Origin: Bradyrhizobium sp. Rc3b
Lineage (GTDB): Bacteria > Pseudomonadota > Alphaproteobacteria > Rhizobiales > Xanthobacteraceae
Reading direction: 5' to 3'
Length of the DNA stretch: 64,000 nucleotides
Assembly (NCBI RefSeq): GCF_900114915.1
Contig: NZ_FOUS01000012.1
Location: 221,988 to 285,987, forward strand
Under the pieces are notes generated by a model, which was given only the letters and a program-made list of their open reading frames with translations, ran no database searches and was not told the DNA's origin. Positions 28,521 to 38,024 of the stretch are shown here, one piece after another (within the stretch, counting starts at the first letter, position 1; every line of letters starts with the position of its first letter). Made by a program: the position numbers and the translations under genes.

Positions 28521-28921
28521 GACCGCTCTCCCTGGCATGAACCGCGCGTTCTCGTTGAATTCTGCGCTGCGGTATTTGATTTGCAATTACAGCCGGTTGT
28601 CTGCGCCGGAGCAAGGGAGAGTTTTGTCACATCCAACCTTTGGGCGTGGCCGGGCGCGTAGCCCGGATGGAGCCAACGGGTCGGCGCAAAGCGCCGCCCG
28701 ATGACAGGCTCCGCGTAATCCGGGGCCGGCGTGACTTGGGGCACGATCCCGGACTGCGCTGACGGGATCTCGATCAGCGTGACCCGCCGCACACCATTTG
28801 TCGTGAAATCGTGCCAGAAACCGACTGGAATCAAGGTAAATCGAACCCCGCCATCTTGGGGACCGACCAAGCTCTGATCTATAGTTTGACCCGATCAAGA
28901 CCGCATCCCGAGGTTGCCGCC
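28521..28921. other. Divergent intergenic region between P450 pair and DUF898 gene
   Basis: About 400 bases without a convincing gene. It must hold the promoters of the P450s (leftward) and of the DUF898 gene (rightward). The repeat at 28656-28724 is the only recognisable element. A leftward frame here runs through the repeat and looks like chance. Confidence 0.5.
28656..28724. repeat. Intergenic inverted repeat, family F
   Basis: CGTAGCCCGGATGGAGCC at the left and GGCTCCGCGTAATCCGGG at the right form an imperfect inverted repeat with the hairpin GGCGCAAAGCGCC in the middle. Only one copy is seen in this window. Confidence 0.6.
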
Positions 28922-30076
28922 GTGAACGACATGCAATGGACCCCCATCGGCTCCGAGCCCTTACCGCCGCCGCTGCCGCCCACGCGGGTCGATTTCAGCG
29001 GTGACCGCTCCGAGTTCCGGAAAATGGTCACCAAGGGGGCCATGCTGGAGCTCGTCACCTTCGGCTTCTACCGGTTCTGGCTCGTCACCGACATCCGTCG
29101 TCATCTGTGGGCGAACACCGCGATCGACGGCGATGCCGCCGAATATACCGGGCGGGCCAAGGAGCTCCTGGTCGGCTTCCTGTTCGCGCTCGCGATCCTG
29201 GTGCCGATCTATCTCGCCTACTTCCTGATCGGCATCGAGTTCGAGCGCTGGCAGGGTTTTGCCTCGACGCCGCTGTTCATCGGCTTCTACGCCTTCGGCC
29301 AGTTCGCGATTTTTCGTGCGCGACGTTACCGGTTGACGCGCACCGTTTGGCGCGGCGTCCGATTCTGGATGGACGGCTCGGGCTGGGCCTATTCGTTCCG
29401 CGCCATGGCGTGGGGCTTGCTCGTATTCCTGACGCTCGGCCTGGCGCTGCCCTGGCGCGAGGCCGCGCTCGAACGCTACAAGATGCAGCACACCCATTAC
29501 GGCGATCTTCGCGGCGATTTCGAGGGCAACGGCTGGACCTTCTTCAAGCGTGGCTGGTGGCTGTGGCTGCTCAGCCCGATCGCGCTGGTGATCTTCCCGC
29601 TCGCGCCGTTCTTCTATGCGGAGTTCAAGGCGCGCGAATGGCGCTGGTGGCTCGACGGCATCCGCATCGGCGGCGTCAGCCTGTCCTCGGACCTGCCGCA
29701 CGATGCCTTCTACGGCCTGTACTGGAAGGTGATCGGCTGGTGGACGCTGCTCTCGATGGTATTCTCCGCCTATCTCGGCGGCTCCGCCTTGCTGGTCGTC
29801 CAGCTGAGCGGCGTTCCGGCCGATCAGGTGTTCGGCTCCGACAATGCCGCCAGGAGCATCCCGATGGTGGTGATGATGGTAGCAGGCTATCTCGCGCTGG
29901 CGCTTGCGATCAACATCGTCATGCGGGTCTATCTTCAGCGTGATCTCTGGGCCAAGGTGCTGGAGACCGTCAAGGTGCACGACATCGGCGCGGCGTCGGA
30001 TGTGCAGGGGCGCGGCGTACTTGCCAGTGCGCTCGGCGAAGGTTTTGCTGACGGGCTCGATGTCGCGGGATTCTGA
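28922..30076 (+). CDS. DUF898 (YjgN) family membrane protein
   Basis: 384 residues with about six hydrophobic helices in repeated blocks. The typical DUF898 phrases are visible: FGFYRFWLVTDIRRHLW, an ATYR-like RRYRLTRTVWRG, the ERYKMQHTHYG motif and the closing MRVYLQRDLWAKVLE. A Pro-rich N-terminus precedes the first helix. The GTG at 28922 has GAGG about 9 bases upstream; ATG 28931 is possible. It is three bases from the M48 peptidase gene downstream, so the two form a unit. The biochemical function of DUF898 is unknown; the partner suggests membrane-protein quality control or envelope processing. Confidence 0.88.
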   Translation: MNDMQWTPIGSEPLPPPLPPTRVDFSGDRSEFRKMVTKGAMLELVTFGFYRFWLVTDIRRHLWANTAIDGDAAEYTGRAKELLVGFLFALAILVPIYLAYFLIGIEFERWQGFASTPLFIGFYAFGQFAIFRARRYRLTRTVWRGVRFWMDGSGWAYSFRAMAWGLLVFLTLGLALPWREAALERYKMQHTHYGDLRGDFEGNGWTFFKRGWWLWLLSPIALVIFPLAPFFYAEFKAREWRWWLDGIRIGGVSLSSDLPHDAFYGLYWKVIGWWTLLSMVFSAYLGGSALLVVQLSGVPADQVFGSDNAARSIPMVVMMVAGYLALALAINIVMRVYLQRDLWAKVLETVKVHDIGAASDVQGRGVLASALGEGFADGLDVAGF

Positions 30077-30079
30077 GCT

Positions 30080-31192
30080 GTGAGTGACGTATTTGCCGAG
30101 GCGCCGGCGCAGGCCGCCAAGCCGACCATCTTCTTCGACGGCACGTCGAGCCGCCGGCGGCAGGTGACGCTGACGTTCGCTGATGCGCTCGAGATCCTCG
30201 AGGAGGGCGGAACGCCGGTTCGCTGGTCCTATGCCGACATTCGCCGCGCCGACAGTCCGCCCGGGATTTTGCGCCTGGCCTGCACCACGGCGCCGCCGCT
30301 GGCGCGGCTCGAGATCCGCGACGCTGTACTCGCGGCGGACGTGACCGTCCGCTGCACCGATCTCGACGAGCACCGAACCTCGCGCCGCGGCGTCGCAAAG
30401 ATCGTCGGCTGGTCGGTGGCTGCCACCGTCTCCATCGTCTGCGTCGTGCTGTTCGGCGTGCCGCTCGCCGCCGACCGGCTTGCACCGCTGGTGCCGAAAC
30501 CGATCGAGCGGCGCATCGGCGATGCCTCCGAAGTCCAGGTGAAGACCATCTTCGGTCGCAGCGTGTGCGAAGACCCCGCGGGTAAGGCCGCGTTCACAAA
30601 GCTGGTCAACCGCCTGCGCGATGCCGCCGGCCTCGACGACGATTCCATGACAGCGGGCGTGCTGCCGACCGCGGTGCCGAACGCGTTCGCGCTGCCCGGC
30701 GGCAAGGTCTACGTGCTGAGGGGCCTGCTCGACAAGGCGCAGAACCCCGACGAGCTCGCCGGCATCCTCGCGCACGAGCTTGGCCATCTCAAGCATTACG
30801 ACAACATGCGCGGGCTGATCTACAACGGCGGCACCTCATTCCTGATCGGCCTGTTGTTCGGCGACGTCACCGGCTCATCCGCCGTGATCTTTGCCTCGCG
30901 CACCGTCGTCGAAGCCTCCTATTCGCGCGAGGCCGAGACTGCTGCCGATACGTTCGCGATCGAGATCATGCACAAGCTCGGCCGCTCGCCGAAGCCCGCT
31001 TTTGAGCTGATGTACCGCATCACCGGCAAGGAAGGCGGCTCCACGCTCACGTCGATCCTCGCCAGCCACCCGCTGACCGAGGACCGCCTCGCTCGCATGA
31101 CCAGGGAAGATCGCCCTGTCAGCGGCCCGCCGCTGCTGACTGACAAGGAATGGCAGTCGCTGAAGGGAATCTGCGGCAGCGGGAAGATCTGA
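30080..31192 (+). CDS. M48 family membrane metallopeptidase
   Basis: 370 residues. The zinc motif HELGH (His232) with the downstream Glu in SREAETAAD, the third zinc ligand region, identifies the M48 family (HtpX/Ste24/Oma1 group). A cytoplasmic N-terminal domain of about 110 residues precedes one membrane helix (about 110-132), and another hydrophobic stretch follows the catalytic site. The start is GTG 30080, three bases after the DUF898 stop. Likely cleaves or clears membrane or periplasmic proteins. The N-terminal domain is not one I recognise. Confidence 0.9.
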   Translation: MSDVFAEAPAQAAKPTIFFDGTSSRRRQVTLTFADALEILEEGGTPVRWSYADIRRADSPPGILRLACTTAPPLARLEIRDAVLAADVTVRCTDLDEHRTSRRGVAKIVGWSVAATVSIVCVVLFGVPLAADRLAPLVPKPIERRIGDASEVQVKTIFGRSVCEDPAGKAAFTKLVNRLRDAAGLDDDSMTAGVLPTAVPNAFALPGGKVYVLRGLLDKAQNPDELAGILAHELGHLKHYDNMRGLIYNGGTSFLIGLLFGDVTGSSAVIFASRTVVEASYSREAETAADTFAIEIMHKLGRSPKPAFELMYRITGKEGGSTLTSILASHPLTEDRLARMTREDRPVSGPPLLTDKEWQSLKGICGSGKI

Positions 31193-31224
31193 AGGTTGAT
31201 CGCTGCAACGGCGGAGGTGCGCTC

Positions 31225-31246
31225 CCTCTCCCGCAAGCGGGAGAGG
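31225..31246. terminator. Hairpin between convergent M48 and phosphoribosyltransferase genes
   Basis: CCTCTCCCGC-AA-GCGGGAGAGG is a near-perfect palindrome, a lone half of a family C repeat. It sits 32 bases after the M48 stop and 16 bases past the end of the convergent gene, suitable as a two-way terminator. Confidence 0.6.
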
Positions 31247-31261
31247 TGCTTTAGAGCGCGC

Positions 31262-31891
31262 CTACCGCGTCCCGTAGGCGCGGTCGCCGGCATCGCCAAG
31301 GCCCGGCAGGATGAACCCGTTCTCGTCGAGACCTTCGTCCACCGCCGCGGTCCAGATCGGCACGTCCGGATGCAAGCCGCGCAGCCGTTCGAGTCCTTCC
31401 GGCGCGGCGATCAGGCAGGCGAGGCGGATGTCCCTGGCGCCGCGCTCTTTCAGGCGGTCGATGGCGGCGACGGCCGTGTTGGCGGTGGCTACCACCGGGG
31501 TCACCACGATCGCGAGGCGCTCGCCGAGGTCGGACGGCGATTTGAAGAAATACTCGACCGCCGCAAAGCTGTGCGGTTCGCGGTAGAGCCCGATATGGGC
31601 GACGCGCGCAGTCGGCACCAGGTCCATCATGCCGTCGACGAAGGTGGTGCCGGCGCGCAGCATCGGCACGAACACCAGCTTCTTGCCGGCGATCTTGGCC
31701 GAGTGCATCGTCGCCAGCGGCGTCTCGATCACGGTATCCGCGAGCGGCAAATCGCGCGTCACCTCGTAGCAAAGCAGCATGCCGATCTCCTTGATCAGCT
31801 CCCTGAACGATTTTGTGGAGATCGATTTGTCCCGCACCAGCGTCAGCTTGTGCTGCACCAGCGGATGATCGACGATCGTGACGCCTTCCAT
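31262..31891 (-). CDS. upp: Uracil phosphoribosyltransferase-like protein of the URC cluster
   Basis: 209 residues, full UPRT length. The uracil-binding C-terminus PGLGDAGDR and the RAG segment (79-81) are intact, as is AAPEGLERL. The PRPP loop is not: where UPRTs read DPMLATGGS, residues 131-138 read TPVVATAN, so the Asp that contacts PRPP ribose and the loop Gly are gone. The gene lies downstream of urc4- and urc1-like genes, where the eukaryotic URC pathway uses a UPRT to make UMP from uracil. It probably serves uracil catabolism rather than salvage and may have altered PRPP use. Separated from the DUF1688 gene by a repeat. Confidence 0.88.
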   Translation of the reverse strand: MEGVTIVDHPLVQHKLTLVRDKSISTKSFRELIKEIGMLLCYEVTRDLPLADTVIETPLATMHSAKIAGKKLVFVPMLRAGTTFVDGMMDLVPTARVAHIGLYREPHSFAAVEYFFKSPSDLGERLAIVVTPVVATANTAVAAIDRLKERGARDIRLACLIAAPEGLERLRGLHPDVPIWTAAVDEGLDENGFILPGLGDAGDRAYGTR

Positions 31892-31911
31892 GATGGGATG
31901 CTCTTCTTCTT

Positions 31912-32058
31912 CCCTTCTCCCCTTGTGGGAGAAGGTGGCGCGAAGCGCCGGATGAGGGGTATCTTTCCGCGTATTCCAATTGAGAGATCCCCCGCGGAGA
32001 GAGACCCCTCACCCGGCTTCGCTTTGGCGAAGCCACCCTCTCCCGCAAGGGGAGAGGG
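31912..32058. repeat. Intergenic palindromic repeat, family C, copy 3
   Basis: CCCTTCTCCCCTTGTGGGAG at the left and CTCTCCCGCAAGGGGAGAGG at the right, with inner GGCGCGAAGCGCC, GATGAGGGG / CCCCTCACC and GGCTTCGCTTTGGCGAAGCC hairpins. It lies between the DUF1688 gene and the phosphoribosyltransferase. Closest relative in the window is 37864-38007. Confidence 0.85.
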
Positions 32059-32059
32059 T

Positions 32060-33298
32060 TTAGAAAACCGTGCCGTCGCTGATCACCTTCAGCGGCGGCG
32101 AACCGTCGGGCCGGCGCGCAAAGGCAATGGCGCGGCCGGCGGCCCAGGTGCCGCCTTCCAGAATGCTGGCGAGCGGTAATGTCTCGGGCGTGCGGCCGAG
32201 CTTTGCGCGAACCAGCTCGGCAAGCCGGTCCAGCAGCGCGACCGTCAGCGCACGCCATTCCACGACGAGCAGCGAGTCCACCGCATGCGCACGCTCGGCA
32301 TCCGCGGCATCGCGCAGACGCAGCACCTCGTAATCGACGAACAGTCCGCCGTTGCGGTATTCCGCAAGCCCCGTCAGGCCGTCGATGTCGGTGACGTCGA
32401 GGCCAGCGCGCTGCAGCGGTTCGATCAGGGAATAACTCAGCCATTGCGACAGCTTGTGCAGCGGCACGAGGCCCGCGGTCGCATCATCCGCCCTAAGCGC
32501 CGGATGGCGCCAGCAATCGCCGAGCGGAATCTTTGCAAGCTCCAGCCGCGACGGCCAGATCGGTCCGAGCTGGTTCAGCACCGCCGACAGGATCGCAGGC
32601 GCGGCAATGGCGCCGCCCTTCGCCTGCGCCGCGATGTGATCAAACAGCCCGCCCGGCCGCGGTGTATCTTGCAGGCCGAAAATCTCGGCGCGCTCCGCGA
32701 CCAGCTTGCCCAGACGCCGCAACAGATCCGCGCGCCCCTCGAGCCCGAGCAGCGTATTGGTGTCGCTGACCTGAAAAGCGGAGGTGAGTGCGGCGAGCGG
32801 CAGCTGCGCGAGCACGTTCGCATCGGCCCTGAATGGCGAGCCGGCGTCGCGCGAAAAAAGACCGCTCGCAAACATGTCGAGGCTGGCGATCGCGAGCCCC
32901 TCGGACCGGCCGATGCTTTCGCCGCTCATGGCATCGCGGTAGCGCCAGGCCGCGCCCGCGCCGGCATCGAGCAGCACGCTGACGATGGCAAGGTCGAACT
33001 CCGCGCGCGCCCGCGCGGCGCGGTCCGGCCACGAAGCCGCGTCGGCAAGCTTCGCCCAGCGGTCGGCGCCGCCAAGCACAAAATGCCGCCAGCGCGCATG
33101 GAATGGAATCTCCAGCGCCGGATAGGCTTTGCGGGTCACCGCGAGCACGGCCTCCGCGACACCATCCATCCGGTCGAGATCGATCGTGAAGTGGCGGAGG
33201 CCGCCGGCAAGGCCGATCTCCAGCATCTGCGCGGCCCGCGCGCGCACCGCATCTGCGGTGAGCAGCGAGCGTGCTTGCAATTCCAAAGCCTCCCGCAT
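32060..33298 (-). CDS. DUF1688 protein, URC4-like, uracil catabolism
   Basis: 412 residues of the DUF1688 family, known from yeast URC4, a gene needed to use uracil as nitrogen source by the non-classical URC pathway. I see no cofactor or metal motif; the chain is mostly helical with conserved segments such as HARWRHF, RYRDAMSGE, FRADANVLAQLP, LWLSYSLIEP-like SQWLSYSLIEPLQ and the final RPDGSPPLKVISDGTVF. The start at ATG 33298 is 7 bases after the stop of the GTP cyclohydrolase II-like gene, so the two are co-translated. The reaction is not established. Family assignment from the C-terminal and core segments is good. Confidence 0.85.
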   Translation of the reverse strand: MREALELQARSLLTADAVRARAAQMLEIGLAGGLRHFTIDLDRMDGVAEAVLAVTRKAYPALEIPFHARWRHFVLGGADRWAKLADAASWPDRAARARAEFDLAIVSVLLDAGAGAAWRYRDAMSGESIGRSEGLAIASLDMFASGLFSRDAGSPFRADANVLAQLPLAALTSAFQVSDTNTLLGLEGRADLLRRLGKLVAERAEIFGLQDTPRPGGLFDHIAAQAKGGAIAAPAILSAVLNQLGPIWPSRLELAKIPLGDCWRHPALRADDATAGLVPLHKLSQWLSYSLIEPLQRAGLDVTDIDGLTGLAEYRNGGLFVDYEVLRLRDAADAERAHAVDSLLVVEWRALTVALLDRLAELVRAKLGRTPETLPLASILEGGTWAAGRAIAFARRPDGSPPLKVISDGTVF

Positions 33299-33305
33299 CG
33301 CGCGA

Positions 33306-34562
33306 TCAGTATTTTTCCAGCGAACGCCCGACCACGCCGTCCACGTCCTTCTCGGGCGCGATGTCGGTCGAGTAATAGCCGGCGGCTTTCTTCGCGGCGA
33401 TCTCGACATAGGCGTCGGCGGGAATCAGCTCCGGCGGGATCGGCACGCGCTCGACGATGTCGATGCCTTGCGAGGTCAGCGCGTCGTATTTCATGTCGCT
33501 CATCGACAGGAAGCGGTCGATGCGCTTCAGACCGAGCCAGTGGATCGTATCCGGCATCAATTGCTGGAAGCGGGCATCCTGCACGCCGGCGACGCATTCG
33601 GTGCGCTCGAAATAGGCGGCGGCCGCATCGCCGTCCTCCTGGCGCTTGCGCGCGTTGTAGACCAGGAATTTGGTGACCTCGCCGAGCGCGCGGCCTTCCT
33701 TGCGATTGTAGACGACGAGCCCGAGCCCGCCTTCCTGCGCGCCGCGCGCGGATTCCTCGATGCCGTGGATGAGATACGGACGGCAGGTGCAGATGTCGGA
33801 GCCGAACACATCGGACCCGTTGCACTCGTCATGCACGCGGCAGGTGATCTTGGTGCGATGGTCCGGCAGTTTCGTCACATCGCCGAACATGTAGACGGTG
33901 GTACCGCCGATCGGCGGCAAAAACACCTTCATGTCCGGCCGCGTCACCAGCTCGGGGAACATGCCGGCGGTCTGCTCGAATAGCGTGCGCCGCAGCTCGG
34001 TCTCGGCGGTGCCGAAGCGCGCCGCAAGCCCCGGCAGGTACCAGACCGGATCAATCGCGATTTTCACGACGGAGACGCTGCCATTGGCATGCACGACCTC
34101 GCCGTCGGCGCGTAGCCGTTTTGCGGCCAGCGCCTCGCGGATCTCCGGCAGGTCGAGCCGCGCTCGCGTCACGGCGATGCTCGGGCGGATGTCGGAGCCT
34201 TCTGCGATCTCCTTACCGAAATTCTCCGCGACCAGATGCCCCCAGGGATCGAGCGCGACGATCTTGGCGGGATCGCGCCATTGCTCGAACGGTCCGATGG
34301 TCGCCGCCGGAAACGTATTGGTGAGGTCGGGCCTGCGAATCGGATCGAGCGCACCGGCGGACACCGCGAGCGCACGGTACATCGCGTAGGACCCGCCATG
34401 GCTGCCGATCACGTTGCGATCCCCGGCGCGCGAGACCGTGCCGATGATCGGTCCGCGGGCGCGCGCGTCAGCGGCGCCCCAGTGGATCGGGAAGGCGGAC
34501 TTCCGGCCCGGCTCCGGATGCGAAGTCAGGCGGATGTGGTCGGTACGGTTCGCGCGGCTCAT
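33306..34562 (-). CDS. GTP cyclohydrolase II-like protein, URC1 type, uracil catabolism
   Basis: 418 residues, twice the length of RibA. The C-terminal half holds the GTP cyclohydrolase II zinc site: Cys247, Cys258 and Cys260 in CRVHDEC ... DICTC, the C-x10-C-x-C spacing of RibA, and VYNRKEGRALG nearby (RibA: xxRQEGRGIG). The N-terminal half (to ~210) is the extra domain found in URC1 proteins. In yeast URC1 opens the uracil-derived ribonucleotide ring in the first committed steps; RibA-like chemistry on a uridine nucleotide is therefore the likely role. ATG 34562 has GGGAG 8 bases upstream. First gene of the cluster. Confidence 0.85.
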   Translation of the reverse strand: MSRANRTDHIRLTSHPEPGRKSAFPIHWGAADARARGPIIGTVSRAGDRNVIGSHGGSYAMYRALAVSAGALDPIRRPDLTNTFPAATIGPFEQWRDPAKIVALDPWGHLVAENFGKEIAEGSDIRPSIAVTRARLDLPEIREALAAKRLRADGEVVHANGSVSVVKIAIDPVWYLPGLAARFGTAETELRRTLFEQTAGMFPELVTRPDMKVFLPPIGGTTVYMFGDVTKLPDHRTKITCRVHDECNGSDVFGSDICTCRPYLIHGIEESARGAQEGGLGLVVYNRKEGRALGEVTKFLVYNARKRQEDGDAAAAYFERTECVAGVQDARFQQLMPDTIHWLGLKRIDRFLSMSDMKYDALTSQGIDIVERVPIPPELIPADAYVEIAAKKAAGYYSTDIAPEKDVDGVVGRSLEKY

Positions 34563-34574
34563 GACCAAACTCCC

Positions 34575-34610
34575 AAAAAGCCAACGGCCCGCCGCTCGGA
34601 CGGGCCTGGC
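34575..34610 (-). promoter_or_regulatory. Attenuator-like hairpin plus T run in the leader of the URC operon
   Basis: Read on the minus strand: GCCA-GGCCCG, a 9-base loop, CGGGCC-GT-TGGC, then TTTTT. The 10-bp stem with a 2-base bulge and the five Ts have the form of an intrinsic terminator, yet they stand inside the leader of the GTP cyclohydrolase II-like gene, with its GGGAG ribosome site directly after the T run. A second hairpin (34619-34643, GTCGCCGA / TCGGCAAC) lies just upstream and could pair alternatively. This suggests control by attenuation or ribosome-site masking. Confidence 0.6.
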
Positions 34611-34838
34611 TCGGTCGCGTTGCCGACGCGGAACATCGGCGACGCAAGCTCAATCCAACATATTGTAGCGGCAAGACGCGACAGACAAGTTAATCGTGCT
34701 GCGCGCGCAGGGCCTCCGCTGCCGATGCCGGTCACCAGCCATTGCCATGCCCAGCTGAATGGCGCACGGCACCGGTATACAGGCTATATCTATGTAGTTA
34801 TTTGTGTTTTTGAAGGGGCCACCGGCCGGCGAGGCCGG

Positions 34839-35474
34839 CTAGACCAGCTGCCGGTCGCCTCCCGGCGTCCGGATCACCGCGCGAAACGAGGGCGCGGAAT
34901 CGTGACTGAAGCGGATGCGCGGATCGTCCAGAAAGCCCGCCAGCGACGCGGCGATCGTGTCCGCCTCGGGGTGCCGTATCTCGAATTCCACCAGGGAGCA
35001 GCCGAGATCGGCCATGCGCGACGCTGGATGCGGTCCGGCCGGCCACTCGATCACGGTCGGAAACGCGCCGTCGAACGGCATCGAGCCGTCGGGCGGGACG
35101 GAGATCAGCCATTCGAGATGGCCGCGCGTCACCGTGATGGCGGGTTTTGCGACATGCGGGATCGTCGCGAGCGCGGACGTGATGTCGGACGTGCTCACGA
35201 CCCAGGTCATGAGCCGCGGCGAAACTGCGAGCACCGCGCGCGTCCGTGCATCGTCCAGCGCGAACCAGCGCGGCCGGCTGGGCGCGGGAGCCGACGGGTT
35301 CGGCGCGATCACTTCGAGGAACGCTGTCTCGCTCAACCGCAGCAGGTGATTATGCGTGCCCATCAGCGGATGCGCGCCGCCGGCCGGCGGCGCAATGCCG
35401 AGCGCGGTCTCGACATAAGCGACGCCCTCGGCAAGGTCGTTCGCGGCGACGGTGATGTGGTCAAGACGAAGCAT
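34839..35474 (-). CDS. VOC family (glyoxalase-like domain) protein
   Basis: 211 residues. It begins LDHITVAANDL, the strand-turn of VOC proteins with the first metal-ligand His, followed by GTHNHLLRL and FLEVIAPNP, giving the beta-alpha-beta-beta-beta module. The second half is weaker (glyoxalase-like domain type). Probably a metal-dependent lyase, isomerase or dioxygenase; the substrate is unknown. It is single and divergent from the threonine synthase-like gene. The 276-base gap before the URC cluster carries only that cluster's leader elements. Confidence 0.8.
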   Translation of the reverse strand: MLRLDHITVAANDLAEGVAYVETALGIAPPAGGAHPLMGTHNHLLRLSETAFLEVIAPNPSAPAPSRPRWFALDDARTRAVLAVSPRLMTWVVSTSDITSALATIPHVAKPAITVTRGHLEWLISVPPDGSMPFDGAFPTVIEWPAGPHPASRMADLGCSLVEFEIRHPEADTIAASLAGFLDDPRIRFSHDSAPSFRAVIRTPGGDRQLV

Positions 35475-35735
35475 GGCTAGCGATCCGATTTCTTCTCGAG
35501 TTCTTCCAGGCTATGGCCATATCGTGCGACCAGGTTGAATCTGCGCACGGTCGAGTTCGCGCTGACTGTAACCTTTGGTCCATCGAACTGCCATCGCCTG
35601 TCCGCGCTCCCTGCAAGTGAGACGGCGTATCGTGCACAAATCGGGCTGCGTCCACACCCTTGCAAACGCGTGACTGGATAAAGCCCATATATTCAGACAT
35701 ATCGACTGGATCGGTTGACCGCCCCGGAGACCCCC

Positions 35736-36860
<1,125 letters not shown>

Positions 36861-37022
36861 GGTCCGATCTGTTGGGCCGTGTTGCGGCGCGGCCGCCGCG
36901 GGACGAGGGCGTTGCAGAAGGCCCGGGCATCCGCGTTGCCGCGGAGCCATGCGGCCGCGTTGAACCTTCGGCGCCCGTCGCCAGCCTCATGAAGATCCAG
37001 CTCGCGCAAAGGGGAGAGTTCC

Positions 37023-37829
37023 ATGACCGCGCAGGATCCGTTTGCAGGTTTCAAGGCAGTCCAGAAGGAAGCCTGGTCGCTGTTCACGCCGATGGAAGTT
37101 TTCACGACACCGACCGCCGCCAAGCTCGTCGGTTTTGCCGGCGTTGCCGCCGGCCAACGCCTGCTCGACGTCGGATGCGGCACCGGCGTTGTCGCGATCA
37201 CGGCGGCGCGCCGCGGTGCGAAGGTCAGGGGTCTCGATCTGTCGCCGGTCCTGATCGAACGGGCCCGCGAGCATGCGCAATTGATGAACCTCGATGTCGA
37301 CTTCAAGGACGGCGACGCCGAAAGCCTGCCCTATGGCGACAACGAGTTCGACGTGGTGCTCAGCCAGTTCGGCCACATGTTCGCGCCGCGCCCGGACGTC
37401 GCGATCGGCGAGATGCTGCGCGTGCTGAAGCCCGGCGGCACCATCGCCTTCTCCACCTGGCCGCCGCATCTGTATGTCGGGCGGATGTTCGCGCTGATCG
37501 GTCGCCATCTGCCGCCGCCCGAGGGCGTGGCATCGCCGGTGTTGTGGGGCGATCCGAAGATCGTCGCCGAGCGTCTCGCGGGGAAAGCGAAGGACCTCTC
37601 CTTCGAGATGGACATGATGACGCCGTCCGCCCTCAGCCCGCAGCATTTCCGCCGCACCATGGAAACGACGATTGGGCCTTTGATCAAGCTCGTCGCCCAG
37701 TACAAGGACGAGCCGGACAAGCTCAAGAGCTTCCGAGCCGAATTCGAGGCGCTGATCTCGGAATATTTCGACCCCGGCCACAATGTGATGCGCCAGCAGT
37801 TCCTGATGTCGAAGGCAAGCAAGGTGTGA
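37023..37829 (+). CDS. Class I SAM-dependent methyltransferase
   Basis: 268 residues. Motif I LLDVGCGTG at about 47-55, an acidic residue closing strand 2 (GLDLSPVLIE), DGDAESLPY and the post-motif FDVVLSQFGHMF are those of the UbiE/COQ5-like group of small-molecule methyltransferases; MLRVLKPGG is the usual motif III. The C-terminal third is a helical cap that sets the substrate, which cannot be read. A GGGGAGAG ribosome site precedes the ATG. Transcribed with, or shortly after, the threonine synthase-like gene (160-base gap). Confidence 0.9.
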   Translation: MTAQDPFAGFKAVQKEAWSLFTPMEVFTTPTAAKLVGFAGVAAGQRLLDVGCGTGVVAITAARRGAKVRGLDLSPVLIERAREHAQLMNLDVDFKDGDAESLPYGDNEFDVVLSQFGHMFAPRPDVAIGEMLRVLKPGGTIAFSTWPPHLYVGRMFALIGRHLPPPEGVASPVLWGDPKIVAERLAGKAKDLSFEMDMMTPSALSPQHFRRTMETTIGPLIKLVAQYKDEPDKLKSFRAEFEALISEYFDPGHNVMRQQFLMSKASKV

Positions 37830-37863
37830 GGCTGAAGCGATAAGCCGCCGCGATCGCACGTGC

Positions 37864-38007
37864 TCCTTCTCCCCTTGTGGAGAAGGTGGCGCGAAGCGCC
37901 GGATGAGGGGTCTCTCTCCACTCAATGAAATTGAACTTGCGGAGAGAGACCCCTCACCCGTCTCGCCGCTATGCGGCGAGCCACCCTCTCCCACAGGGGG
38001 AGAGGGT
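37864..38007. repeat. Intergenic palindromic repeat, family C, copy 4
   Basis: TCCTTCTCCCCTTGTGGAGAAGG at the left and CCCTCTCCCACAGGGGGAGAGGG at the right, with inner GGCGCGAAGCGCC, TGAGGGG / CCCCTCA and TCTCTCCACTC ... GGAGAGA pairs. It sits between the methyltransferase and the convergent DUF2927 gene. Confidence 0.85.
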
Positions 38008-38024
38008 GCAGCGAGCAAGCGCCT

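Noticed and set aside
28725..28870. Leftward frame beginning MVGPQDGGVRF
   Set aside because: No ribosome site, runs through a repeat and into the P450 in another frame.
28961..30796. 611-codon frame opposite the DUF898 and M48 genes
   Set aside because: Spans two real genes on the other strand, no start signal or motif.
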